This document shows, piece by piece, positions 1 to 14,000 of a stretch of DNA of 64,000 nucleotides. The position numbers and the translations under genes were made by a program. Under the pieces are notes generated by a model. That model was given only the letters and a program-made list of their open reading frames with translations, was not told the DNA's origin and made no database searches. This DNA is from Struthio camelus (taxonomy: Eukaryota > Chordata > Aves > Struthioniformes > Struthionidae), in assembly GCF_040807025.1 (NCBI RefSeq), contig NC_090951.1, positions 372,001 to 436,000 of the forward strand. The letters are read 5' to 3'. Every line of letters starts with the position of its first letter. Position 1 is the stretch's first letter.

Positions 1-1919
1 ATATCTACTTAATCACTCGCATTTTTACAAACTAAGAAGAATTCATTTAGCATACTGGACAATCTTTAAAAGACCTATGACAAACTTCAAACACAGAAAC
101 AACAGCAGTAACAATAGATATCTATCTCATAGTTCTAATGATATCACATCAACTAATAATAACAGAAACATAATAAAAATTAACTGCACCATCATCCAAT
201 CTCTGGAGTCTCATATCACTATTACGGCACTTTTTCTTAGTTAAATCACAATTATTACAATAATTAAACACTGTTAACAGCTTTTCCCATTCTAGTCTTC
301 CTTTCAGCCACTTAGAAAACAATAATATTTTCCAGGGTAGCTTTCTGCTGCAAGATGAATTGTTTTAAAGTTTGCATGGCTTTTGAGAATCAGGGGAAAC
401 AAAATCAAACAAAAAAAAAAAAGCCAGTTCCCTTATTATCACCAGCTGTGTTCCAACAAAGAACTTTCGGAGCAGCCTCTGGCATGGGAGAAGTGAAATC
501 TGGGGCTATGAGTACTGGTGAGAGGAAGGAGGCTATTACAAGGAGCAGCACACGCACACTAACATTTTGTAGGCACTGCTGCAAATTGCTCGTGAGATAG
601 GGACAGGTAGGTGGTAGCGTGAGCAGAAGCAAACTAGTAATTGCCTTCCTGCATGGTCCTTATTTGGAAGGACATTACTCTGAGATTCACCTCTAACAGG
701 CAGAGAAATTGTCTACTTTAAAAGTAATTGTGGAGAAGTAGGGGCTGGGGGAGGCGAGGTGCTCTGCTGCTTGTCAGATGCCTCCAGAGCTGACAGGAAT
801 AGCAGGGAATCACAAGTTTGATGAACAACGCTAAGAGCTGCAGCTGTGTGCAAACTCCAGGGAAAAAAAACCACGTAGCATTGCCTGAGCAACCCAGAGC
901 AGCACAAACTAAAACAAACCCAACACTAACTCAAAGGGTGACAAACACCTCAAGCATACGCTAATCTCTCTCTTTTGACAAAGTCTGAATTGATGTGGTG
1001 GCTGATTCACCCTTTATGCTAGTTCTAAAGGCATTACATTAAAATTAACTGTAAAAAACAGGAGCGTTCTGTGCATTTTTTTGTAACTGTTATTACAACA
1101 GAATGCTATTTTCTAAAAAATTATTTGTTTATTAACCCATAAGGCACCACCATAATAGCAGGGAAAAAAAAAAGAATCTGATTAGAAGAGGATGAAGGAG
1201 GGAAATACTAAGAGGGCAGAGAAGAAGAGAACGCAAAATGGCAGCAGATGCAAAGAGAACAAGAGATGTCCAAATCCTCTTTGTTGTTGAGATACTCCTC
1301 CTTTTTATAAACCTACTTCCAAGGAATGATAAATATAATGTTAAGCAGCAGAAGATGTAGACCAAGAAAACATGCAAGTCACTAAGTCAGATTGAAAAAA
1401 AAAAAAACCCATAAAACAGAAAAAGCTTCAAATTTACAAAACCTTAAGTAAGAGTATATTCACATGCTTTGAAGCCTTCTAGTTACTGTGGTTTAGCAAG
1501 GTGGCACCTGTGAGTCAAGTAATATTAACTGACTGTTAAGTGACCTCCTAGGCCTGTTAAGTGGCCTCCTAGGGCAAAATTCATTAACCTCCACTATTAG
1601 AAAAGTGATTTACACCGGCATATTTTACATAGTTAGAATAGGCAGGAAGTCACAAATGATGAAGAATAACTTGCTAAATGCCAGTGACTTTTTAAACTGC
1701 AACTGTATAAATATATTACGCTCTCTTTCAAGGAAAAATAAAGCTTATTGTACATCTTGGTTCTCAACCTTCTACTGGAGTCAAGTCCATGAGTCAGTCT
1801 TCACAGAGAAAGCAGGCTGCCTGAGTACTCATACTTTCATAAGTAACATCTTCACTTTGGCTGCGCTCTACCGAAGCACTAAGCAAGTTTATGACCACAG
1901 ATAAAAGGAATATACTTAC
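1..1919 (-). other. PHLPP2: PHLPP2 intron 7 (partial)
   Basis: No LRR-type exon is found on the minus strand up to the left edge, so this is all intron. Besides the 21-bp tandem duplication I see only A-rich runs. Confidence 0.8.
1533..1574. repeat. Two-copy tandem duplication, 21-bp unit
   Basis: CTGTTAAGTGACCTCCTAGG (1533-1552) recurs with one change at 1554-1573, in PHLPP2 intron 7. Confidence 0.9.
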
Positions 1920-2066
1920 TTCAAGAGTTTGCCAGTCTGGCTTGGTAAGTGGTGAAGTCCATTACAGGAAATATTGAGCTCTGTCAGAGTAGAGATCTCA
2001 CACAGTGATACAGGAAACTCTCCCAGTTTATTATGAGACAGGTTCAGGCTCTTCAACTGAGAAAAC
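1920..2066 (-). CDS. PHLPP2: PHLPP2 exon 7 (residues 327-376; leucine-rich repeats)
   Basis: The exon encodes [20 protein letters not shown], then [20 protein letters not shown], two LRR units. The donor GTAAGTATA splits an Asn-type codon after two bases. The next exon is not in the remaining 1.9 kb. Confidence 0.95.
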
Positions 2067-5000
2067 CTAATGGCAAGAATACTAGTTAAATCACAAACCT
2101 CCATGGTCTCAGAGGCAAAAACATACAAAAAAAAAAACAGTCTTAAAGGCTTTTTTAAGCCTTTGTATATGGACTGATACAGTCAGCTAGCTCTAAACGG
2201 TAGTTTCTGCACAAATCCAATTTTAATTCACTGATATTTCATGTCTCATTCGTAATGCTGACAGTGGTCAAATACCACGTTTCTCTTCAGAGACAGACAA
2301 CAGCCTACCCTGATTCTACCCTGATTCCTGAGAGACCTCCTCCTAGTGACTGTTGCTATGATGATGTTTAGGGAGACTCAAAATCCTCAGTTCACTAAAT
2401 TTAACTTAAAAGGATTATTTGGAATAACAGTCTACAATAGTGAAACTGCAAAAATAGGAGCTGAAAATGTGAATCAAAACCTGCATTATTTTGAGAATAA
2501 AATAAAAGACGGGAATACCATTTCAAGCCAGGCACAGTGGAAGCACCCTCAAGGGCCTAGCAGACTTGTAAAAGGGAAAGTCAAGAAAGAGCTAACTCCT
2601 TGCTGAACACCCCAAAGACCTGTAACCTGGAGGCCCCTGAAGGGGATTCCACACTTCAAGTGCCACTTGCTTGGCAGGCTGTACCATAGGTACAGTCACC
2701 CAAGTACTGAAGTAGCCCTTACAGACACTACAATCCCACATCTGTGCTTAACAGAAGGCTGCCTATTCCAGTTCCTCTATCAGTGCCTCAGGTCCAAAGG
2801 GAGAGAACAAGCAGAGCCTGGGCTGGGGTAATATGCAAAAGGATCTTCTCAAGGTGCTCCTACCTCTTGTTACAGGAAACACAGGTATTTTTCCCAAGTA
2901 GTCATGTGACCAAATAATGCTCCCCATCCCAAAGTGGAACCATCAGAAATGAATTCAGCAGGGAAATTAATACCATGCTTTTATAAAACAATTGTGAATC
3001 TACTCTGCATGTACCGAACAAGTACTTCTTGGGAACATATAGTTTCATCAGTATGCTCCATCTAGCATATTTTTGCTAGGCAATGGTGATTAGTTCTTAT
3101 CTTGAAGCACATGTTTTAATATAGGTAGATAAAACAACAAGGTATATTAACTTGAGGGAGAATATTACTGCTTCCATTCCTGGAACGATCTGTGTGGGAA
3201 CTATGCATCCTATTTCTCCATTTTACTTTGAATTCCCTTTTGTTTTTTCTTTTTCTTGGAATAGGGAGCGTATCTGAAACTCAGACATGGGTTATTTGTT
3301 TTGTGAAAGTGCCCTGTCCTATAAATAAGGGCACAGGCACTTTATGCGTGTTGCAACCGCAAATAGACTCTTCCATGACGCGACTGAAAGCCGAAGAGGA
3401 AGATGCTGCATTGGTAACAGCTGTCCTAAAGAGAACAAGTAGTATGATGCAAAGATATGAAAATGTTACTGTACACAGAACTTCACAATAATTTTGGATT
3501 AAAAAAAAAGGAAACGATCAGGATAAACATACAGATTTCAGTGTTCTCATGAACTGGTTCAACTTTAGCAGATCTATGACAGATCAAAGTTCTCAGCTTT
3601 TGGAATCCGAAAATCTGGTCTAGAAGACTAGAATTTTGCTCTCAGTGAAACTGCAAAGAACTCCCACAGTTGAGTGATTTTTTTTCTATATACCCTCACG
3701 GATATCCAAGCATGTCATTATACTGTAAGGAAAAAAAACAAAAAACCCCTAGTAACAAGCATCTAGAGATATAAAAAGAAACCAGACTGCAGGTTTGCAA
3801 GGCTTCTCAAAATGTATTTCTCTTAAGGCACAATGTGTTCCAAAGACACAGCCATTTGACAATATTACTACAGGCTGCTTAACGGTTCTGAGAACTTCAT
3901 AGAATGACTTCTCGCATTTTTTTGCATGGCTAGCATAGAGATATCAATGCTCTAATCTTCCTACGAATTGTTATGGTTTTAGGAATTTATTAAGAAAACA
4001 TTTCTGCAATACTGTTTAATTTACCTGAGATGACTGCATCATACCTCCATCCCACCATACAACTGCCATCCTCTTAAAAGCAGACCATTAGAAGTTCCCA
4101 AAGTAAAGGTATGCATTATGCTTTCCCTCACCTTTTATTTTATATCCTAAAATGCTATCTTTTTAGCAAGTAGCAGTATATCACTGCTGCATCTTGCCTA
4201 TATAAATGGCATATCATTCTGCAAGATTCAGCCCAAACTCAAACAGAATCTGTGGAAGGGAGTTCATGAATACTGTCAATTGTTGGAATCTTAGGCCTGC
4301 CTGCAGCATTCAGTTCAGTTTCCTAGTCTCCTCATTTATTAGAGCTTCCAGAAGACCAAGCTTTTACAAAGACATGCACATCCCACCAGAATGGGCAATT
4401 CACTCCCTCTTCTCCATCCCTAGGTGGATGTGTCCAGAACCCCCAAAGTAGTAGAAAAATAATTCTCTGCAGACCTGCAAAGAGAGTCAAGACTCCCTGC
4501 TCCACTTGGTCTCATAAAATTGTGTCGTAGGTTGAGGTAGGTGATGTCCTGACTGTAGAAGAGGTGCTCAGGTACTTCCTCGAGGCTATAGCATGAAAGA
4601 TCAACCATGCCAAGTCGCAGAGACACAACCTGAAAAGAAGGAGGAGTTGCAGCTGCGCCAACGTTTTTTTCTGGTTCAGTCTAGTGATAATCTAATGGAA
4701 GGCCAAAGCATGCAAGTGGTTTGTTTACCAGCAAGAAAATGAAAGAACCCCCTTGTACCAAACGAAGGTACATGCAGGAAACGGAGTTATGGAGTCCAAG
4801 TTTATGCCATTTGCTACTACTGTCTCTGCAAGCCACATGACACGGAGGCATATCTGGATATCAACAACGATGACACACGGAAAGCCTTGCTCTGCCCAGT
4901 ATGTGCCATGGAGCCTGCCTAAAAGTTAGACCGTAAGACCACCAGCCCAAGGAAGAAAATTGTATTTCTCACTGAGGAAACTGCTGAGGAAGCATAACCT

Positions 5001-8000
5001 CTTTGAACCTTCCACATGCAAAGATGCAAGTAGCAACAGGAAGCAGCTGACATTCCAGTTCAGTCATTTAGGGATTACAGAACATGTGCTTGGCCTAGCT
5101 GTTCCTTCTGACCTTCTCCTGTTTGCTTGCTCAGAAAATATTATTAGGAATATCACTTCTGTTACGATGGACAGGTTTTACGAATTATGTTTTTGCAACA
5201 TTTCATAAAATCTCTGCAAATATCAGATCTTCTTGTATTAAGTATGCTTTGTCTCCAGTTCTTAGGTGCTTCATTCCAGGTTTTATGACCTGCATTATCC
5301 TGTAAATCATTTCATATTTCAAAATATGTTATATATATATATATATATATATAAAACACACACACACACACAGATATGTACACACATATATATATATATG
5401 AGGTTAAAGCGTGGCTCAGCATTGAGCTATCTCAATCTAACTGTGCTTTTATGTGGAATAAGGATATAACTCCAAACAAACTACACTCCCCCTGCTGACC
5501 TATGATCTCTGTGTTAACTTCAAGCTATCAGTGTGGCCCCCACGCCCATCTGGGCCACAGTTCAGGCAGATGCAGGTATGTCAGCAGGAACCATTCACAG
5601 ATTTCTACGGCTATGAAGTCAACCAGTCTCTGAGGTTTCTTATAGCTACTCTGAACAGGTGCAATGGGCATGAATAAATGCAGAATTTCTACTGCTGCAC
5701 AGACAGAGCACCAAGAGAATGCTGAAAGAAAGCCTCTGCAGTACAGAGCACATACAAAAATTAAGAAAGCTGGAAAGCATCCTGGATACTTTCTTCAGCA
5801 TCGTGGCCTAACATCTGCCTTAAGACCAAACCTGTATCAGAACTCCCTCCAGCTATTTTACCCACCACCATGGCTACTGCAGCCTCCAGAGCCTCACCGT
5901 GGATGCCTGTCGGTGCCACCGCTGACATTCTGCCAGCGTTTCAAAGGAAACATGGTATGTTTGTGCTTGGGCTCCAGCAGATGTAAAAGCGAGCGTATAC
6001 TGCCGACGTTTCATCTCTTCCACCTGCAATGGGAAAAACGAGAACAAAAACAGCTTCCCTAAACTCCAGCAATTTACAACACCGCTAAAAACACAGCTGT
6101 AAAGGCATTGGAGAGAAACACAGAAGTAATCCCTTTTAGCATCTTTCTGCTGAAGTGGATCCAATAAGTAATTATTTCTGGGATGCCCATTCGCAACACT
6201 GGCTGCTAATATGAAAGCAGAACCAGTGACTCTTCAAGTGTTTTATTAGCCTTAAGATCACCTAAGCAAAGTAAGTAGAAAGGAGCTGTGCTACTCTCTC
6301 TGCACCTGTTAATGGAGTAATTTGCTGCAACAGCCTAGATTAACTTTTTGTGGATAACATCCATAATTGTAATCCCTTCTTCCTTCCTAAGCCACAGGAA
6401 GCTAACGAAGAAAAAGTCTTACCTTTCCCCCAATGAGAGGCAAGATGTGCATCTTCCCCGTGTGGCTATCTTTCACAGAGGACACAATGAGGCAGGTGCC
6501 ACAGAGAATTACCAAGCGTTCCGCCCATTTGTGCAGCTGGGTCTTTCCTTTGCGCACGTTATAGATTCCAGAGAGCAGGATGCGATCTAACTGTTCCACT
6601 TGGTATGGCTTTTCTGAAGAAAAAGGGACAGTAGCCTTTATTTTCCATTTGTTCTTTATTTTCAGCTGTGAGAGCACAAATAGCAACACAGCTGTTAACA
6701 TGCAAAATCAGTTATTGCAAAGGATAAGTAAAGACAAGACATATTAGCGTACTCAAGAAAAAAACGCTCATGCAGAAAGACAAGCAACTTCCACAATCAG
6801 TGCATTAAGGTTTACAGTTTTGTAATGATGAGTAACCATTATGCCATTATACTGAAAGGCCTACAATGGCAGCTGTGTAGTGTGTTTTTAATCTACAGGC
6901 AATTACAGGCCTTGTCAAAGTGATGTACATGCCAAACATCCTTCATTAAAGACCAAGCTGAAAAAGTAGTTGCAGTCTTATTGAGAGAGACTGCTACAGT
7001 TGCAGAAGCCACCAAGTAAGTGGCTTCTACCTACTGGGCTTTAAAAGAAGGCCTGGAAAAAAAAACTACGGAAGAATGATGTTATTTCCCTGAAGATGAT
7101 TCAAACAAAAGGATTAGAGCGCTGACTGGTTGTAGGCTGTGCTACGTGCATTACAACCTGTGGAGTATGCAAGCAAAGGGGCAGAAATCATAGAACAACA
7201 ACAAAAAGCATGCATTTGAAGTACAAAGTTTTTTATGAATAGCTGAAAAAACAGGCTTGGAAAACGTGAACAAAGTAACTGCCTCCTGCTTGTTACTCTC
7301 CTGATCGATAAAATAGGACTTTGCAAACATTCACTGGAAATAAGCAAGACACAATAGAAGACCCCAGACATTGACTATTAGCACCATTTAGCCATTGTAA
7401 GGTTATAATTATCATTTTTAGAGATTTTTCTTCCTTTCAATACAGAACACTAGCTGCTTGAGGCAGTGATCTGGCACGAGATCTAAAGTTCTCTATTCAT
7501 CATAAATCCTAAAATTAGGCATCTAGAAATACAGACCTCTTGTTTTAGGGATACTATTTCAAGGACATCTAGGAATTGGGGCTTCCTATGCTTCCTTCCC
7601 CTCAGGACGTCAGAAACGACAATAAAAAATTAACAACATTGATTTTCTGACCAACTATGCACGTGGTTCCACAAAATCTGAGTAGCTCTCCGGCAACTGG
7701 AGCGCTCTTTTTCTAGATTCGACAGAATTACTGCATGTTGCATTTCCTAGTCAGACACTATAGATACTTCAACAAGCCAAATAGCCTTCCAACATGAGAA
7801 ATCCAAAACCAGAAATAGCAAAAAAAGAAAATGAAAAGAGATAAAGGTTTAGTTAAAGCAGGCAGTCAACCTGACAATGAAAAATGTTCATGAAACTACA
7901 GCCTCAGTTTCAGAACCACCATGATTGTTATGGTACTCTTCCTGTTGCCAAATCAAACAAAGAACGGAGGGTCTACGTAGACAAATATCCGATGGGCAGC

Positions 8001-11000
8001 CATCATCAATTTCTCCAGAATGAAATGGAAGATCCTGACAATAGGAAGCTACAGAAGAGCTATTGACGAGAGACTGAAATGCAGAGGCACAATTACTGGA
8101 ATGTACTGTAGAAGACGAAACAATTCCATAGTTTTTTAGAAGTACTACCAATAGGAAATTAATTTGCATCTTCAATCTCTGTGCAAGAAAAAGCCAAGGC
8201 AGTCTTTAAGCTCTCCTCAACAGAAGCAGGTGGCAGACACAACCGTGGACATCGCAGGCACACAGCTCTGACCAGGAGTCATGAACTTCAAACATGAAAA
8301 ACAGACCTTAGAAAAACAGTACTGCAGGGGCGGGGGGGGACTCTGTATAAAAGAGAGAACTTCAAATACGCTGTATTTGCTACAGTTACTGTCTCTATTT
8401 CTTTCAAATGGTCACTTTAAGTAGTCTCACTGACTCTTCACAGCAATGCTTCTAAATCAGGGTCAAACTGTGGCTGTTTGGGCTGTTTGTCATTTTGGTG
8501 ACTCAAAATGATGAAGCTAAAAATGATCAAAGTAAAAAAAGTAAAAAAAACCCCTCAAAACGATCCAGAAGCTAAAACACAAATTAAACAGGTAGACTTA
8601 CAAATGGCATGAAGCACCTCGATGAAGCCTCAATAACAAATATTTATGCAGCAATACATATTAGCACTTCTGTGCTGCTCAATATTCCTTTTAAGAAAGA
8701 AAAGCAGTACGAGTTATATGTGACACACTACGCTGACAACTGGTATGTTTGGCTGTAATTACGAACAAGGAATCATTATTTTAAAAGGGTGTACCAGAAG
8801 ATGCATTCTTGGTTCTGCACTATTCACTACTCTTTCCTCAACAAGAGGAAAGTATTTTAAAAGACCGGGACAAAGAACAGGTCAAAATACATAATTATTT
8901 TGATGTTCTGAAAGCAGGTGATAAAAAAAAAATGGAAAAAACATAAAACCCTGCACTGAGACACAAAGACCCCTGTCCTTGGAGACAAAACCTATTCACC
9001 GAGTCTTTCATGTTCTTCTCAATCAGCTGGACACGAACTACCAGTATGGGACAGACTAGAAGAACTAATTAAATCTACTGACATATAAACCAGAGAACGT
9101 ACAAGAGGAATGGAAACTGGTACGCAGAAAACACTTACAGAACAAAGAATAATTAAAGGATTGGAAAAAACTCGCTTCAACGACAGACAGAAGAATTTGA
9201 TCGTTAGTTTATCTAAGAAAAGGTAAAGGTGATAGAATCTTAGTCTAAGAGTACAAAATAGGGAGAACAATTACATAGCAAACTCTTCAGTCTCTGAAGA
9301 AAATAATATAACGGAACGGTTAGAGGCTGAAGTTGTCCAAATTAGATGGCTGAAATGGTTATTCTATCCTTCTAATCTGTCATTCTACAATCCTACTTAA
9401 TAAGGAGGAAATGGGGCTATGAGAATTAATAGCAATGAAGCCCCCAAAAGAACATCTTGATAGGACACTGTGAAGCTTATTTCAATACCTACACTTTAAA
9501 CCACATGACAAAAGACCAAACTACAATGAATACACAGAAATCTGTTCCAAATTACATTGTTCTTTGATAAAGAAAACCTGCATTTTAGGAAGTGTTTGAC
9601 ACAAGTTAGAAGAGCGTAAAAGAATCCTAGAGACACTTCAGAGTAGTCACAAGCAAAGTAAGAGCATTTCAGTAGATATGAACCCTTTCACACTCTACAC
9701 TGAATATAAACATTAAATCATTAGAACAGTGCTGCCCCTGGAAACAAACTTTCATTCCACATGGGGCAAGCTAACAGAGCTGGGGAAGAACTGAGAGGCT
9801 GCAGCACCTGACAGCCTCTAATAGCCACAAGCCAAAACGCTGAATACACCCCAACAGCAAACGTTCTGAAGTGCGAAATACTGCATTCTTCTCCTGCGAG
9901 AGAAATCCATTCACCCTGTCAATTCCTCCTCAAGGTAGACTGACATGCCGTGTTATTGAGATATCAAAAGAACCCACGTGAGAAACACAAGGAAGGCTTC
10001 TAATCCTAAAAATGGGTCACATATTCTGTTTTGCTGACTATATATCTTGTTACCCTAGGCTCTGTAATAAAGGAGGAAATATGTTTCGGAGAATTTTATA
10101 CAGAGCATTGGAGGACTAAAGTCAAACTGCCACCTGATTCTGAATATATTTTACTTTTAATGCACAGCATGTCTCCACCAGATACTAATAATGTCACTGA
10201 CCTGCAATCTTTGCAGCTATCTATGTGCTGAACTACAAAGAAATACTTACCCTGAAACAGAAATCTCTAGGTACAAAATCATATCCAACTTAAGGTAAGA
10301 GCGAGGTGTGGATTGTAGCGTTTCACACTCTTACTCACACGTTGCTTCTCCATTTATCATTTTCATTTCTTTCTTAAATATCTCTTGAGGACTCCTACAT
10401 ACTTAACGTATTCTGATTTTTCTAATCTGACCAGACCTACAAGCTTTCTTGATAAAATAATCAATTGGTTTACAACTTCTGACTGCTGCAAGCCCTAATT
10501 TCTCAATAGCAATGGACTCTGTGTCTCGATCTATCCAAGCCCTTTCTTAGTGCACTCTTATTTGTAAGTTCATGAAGTTCCATTCTAAAAGCCACTAGAA
10601 TTATTGCTCCCTTCCACCTCCATTCCCTAGAATACCGTTTTGGATTGCTATACTAGTTGAAACTTATTTTAACTCAGACCAGACACACATTCTAGACTGC
10701 TGAGAGATTCTCCACTCTTCTGTCAACTTAGTAGTCTTCCTATGCAAGCAGCAAGGGCATTAGCAGTGCTGATCACTTCACTTCAGTGGAGCACTGTGAC
10801 TCTACTGAGCAAAACAGAATTCTACTTCCGCCTTCTAATCTAAACACGCTTACTTTTAGGTCATCCTACCTCTTCCCCCCTCCAAGATAATGAAAAATCT
10901 TCCAAATGCTTTTCTGAGGTTCTACTCTCTACTGTTGAGGTATCTTACTGGTTCTACTCTCTACTGTTTAGGTATCTTACTGGTTAAGAAACTCAGGATA

Positions 11001-14000
11001 ATTTTCCAAACATTCAGACTTAATGGAATATTTTAAAAACATAAACAAGTCTGAATGATGGACCAATGAGTTTCAAATTTTAAGAACCTCCCCATCTTAA
11101 GTTTATATGCATTTTATCCAAAATAATCCATAAGACAGACCCCAGCAGCTGGTCCTTTGTCTTACTTAGGAAAGCATCTTGATGCCTGTTAGCAGCAGGA
11201 ACCCGCAGGTATTGAGTAGCCCATATGTATGCCAGACAATGACAAAAACGCTAATTAAACCTGCTGGAAAAATATTCTCATTATTGATTACATATACACC
11301 CCACTTCCAGACACAAACCATACTCCAGACTTTCCTTACAGCAAAACGGTAAGCACCTACTAAGCTATCATACTGCTTCTCGGTCCAAAAGTAGGGTTTT
11401 AAGTTTGCCAAATTTTAAACGTTTGACATTGTCTATGTTGGGCTGAACGTAGCTAAAATAGTTAGCTATTTATAACAGCAACTTTGTTGAGATGCTCCCA
11501 TGTTCGGATCAGGGACACGAAGTTTGGCATAAGATACCCTTTACAGTGAGGAACTCTCATCATCCACATAACGAGTGCTTGGATCTGGTCAAGCTGAAAG
11601 ACCAGCTCCCCACTTTTGTAAGAAAACAGTATTATGGGATCAAAACTGGTATCCTACTCACTGCCACAGCAGTACTGTTTCAAGTACTAGATATTATTAA
11701 CTAGGAAGCTACACCAATCCCCTGGTTTCCCTATCCCCTCTCAAACGTTTGTGCCACTCACGCTGTAGCACTAATAACAGGCCTGAAGCTGATGTCCAAG
11801 GATTTCCACTCTGGATCCCAGCTATTATGTAGCTCCTCAGGTTGTGCATAAGGATAGTCTTAATTTCCAGGCATAGGCAAGCTCCTCTCACTCTTTCCAG
11901 CTCTAAGCGTGGACTTGAAAATCACTGTGACCATGCTTAACTCCATACTCCCATTAGCAAGCACACACACTCCCATGCAGTAAGGACAGGCAGGCATCAA
12001 CAGGCAGAGCTAGCACCTCCAACAGCAGCCTACACTTTATACAAGTCCACCTATAGCCATAGCAGGAATAAAGACAATTCCCCATCAGAGAAAGTCTGTG
12101 ACCCGCTAAGATTCCCATCTGTCACATCTGACACAAATGGGCAGTTTGGGCTCTAGAGAGCTTCTTCCATTTGGTATGCTGTTGAGGCACGTAAAGATCC
12201 CACAACATTCGAGCTCTGAGCTTGCCCATCCAGTCTGAGTCACGGGCCTCTGTCTTCTCAGCATCTTTTTTGAGAGAAAGCCCCCCACTCCTACACCATT
12301 CTCTCAGCCAATCTCACACATTCTGTCCCCTGTTCTGATCCCGTTTGGAGCTCTGAGCTGTTTGTCGTAACATCAAAAAATAAAGACAACAGAGCAATCT
12401 CGTGGCTTCCTATGGAGTTGTCTTTTCTCCAAGGCACACAGATACAGTCAAGAGAACTACAAAATTCATTATGCTTTTTCTAATTAATTTTGAAAATTAT
12501 TTTAAGAAAGGCCTACTGATATCTTGTATGTTTGAAGCAGCCACCTATAAACCCAATAGTCAAGGACTTGTGCTTCAGCTGACTTTCATCTCACAGCTAA
12601 AGCTATAGGAAGATTGACGGCATGCGCGTATACAAGTTCTTACCACTGTAAAAGCGAATCATACAGCTGAGATCAGAGTTTGCTGCCTCTTCCTGCATTC
12701 TGGCAGGATCCTCAAAACCCAAGCCAGCCAAGTAGTCATACACAATCTGAAGGGGTTTTTCCGTGGGCTCCAGTCTCCTGTCGAAACATACAAGAAAGTT
12801 CGAGAAGGCAAGAAAGATTTATTATGTCTTATTGCAGTTAAGAGTGTTAAGGAGCACTGACATACTGGTTGTTCTGCTCCTCCAAAAAGGTCTGGCAAAC
12901 ACATATCCTTGGGCTCTGTACTTCCCGCTTGTCAAAACTGTAGCACTTTGAAGAATTACATTGCAGAGGGGAAGCGGAGAGCAAAAGCAACGGGTATAAC
13001 CCATACAATCCAAAGTGATCATTTTCCATCCATGATTCAAAGAATAGCAGGAGGAAACAGTGACAAGAAACAAAATCAGGAATACTGCACAAAAAAAATC
13101 TAGACCCCCCAAAACAAAAAAAAATCCTATTTACAATTATTGAAAGATATAAAAGAACTCTACTTAAACACATTTCTCTTCCAAATACAGCTGGGAGCAA
13201 AGCACATGAGAATCCTGCAGAAGGATGACTTCTAAAAAGAAAGACAAGAAAAACAATTTCCCCTTCTCTTTAGATCTCATCAGCGTAAGACTCTCAAACT
13301 TTGATAAACCAACTCAAATAGCATGTTTAAATAAAAGACATTTTTAGAACTGCAACATACAGTAGGAAGGATTCAGGGGCTAACCTGAATAAATGGGAGT
13401 AACTTCTCCCAAAACATCAGGTTTAGTATATTCAGAACAGAAGAGACATTTTCTGATCTTCTTATCCCACTTCCTCCAGAGATTCTGGATTGTTATTTTC
13501 TGCAATAAAACCACAGTTTCTGGCTAAGCTAGAACTTTATTTTAGGGAAAAAAACACCCCTCAATTTAAAAGATTTAGCCCTGAAGATGTAAGATGGAAT
13601 TAAAATAAATTGTTACAATTGCTCCACTCATTATCCACCATTAAAAATCCTCATTTTTAACCTAAATGTGCCCCATTTCAGGTTCCAGTCACTGGACCTT
13701 GTGTTTTAGTCATCTACTTTTTAAGTGGGTGTTTATAAATCAGGAATCAAACCATCTCAGACTTCCTCTTCAAGATGAAGCTTAACATGCTCTTCAAAAT
13801 TTATTGCAGTACAATGAGTTTACCTTGACTCAAAATCATTTTTTACCACACTCTTTAAAATTTTTTAGCTTATCAGTACTCTGTAAGTGCTAGCACCATT
13901 ATTGTTTGCTGTATCCATGAAGGGACTATCCAAATAAGGTATGGTGACTTCTTGATTCTTCTCAATATGCTGCAGCATTTATATTCCAGGTTCAAATTAT

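Noticed and set aside
3192..3491. 99-codon plus-strand open frame in PHLPP2 intron 6
   Set aside because: No domain or splice context, antisense to the host intron, and a length expected by chance.
7186..7200. ATCATAGAACAACAAC, resembling a reversed CR1 3' tail
   Set aside because: The adjoining CR1 body (the reverse complement of the GGCCCTTCCAACC block) is missing, so it is coincidental.
11500..11575. ATGATGA and CTGA pair on the minus strand in PHLPP2 intron 3
   Set aside because: The spacing is about 44 nt and the flanks do not pair. Not a snoRNA.
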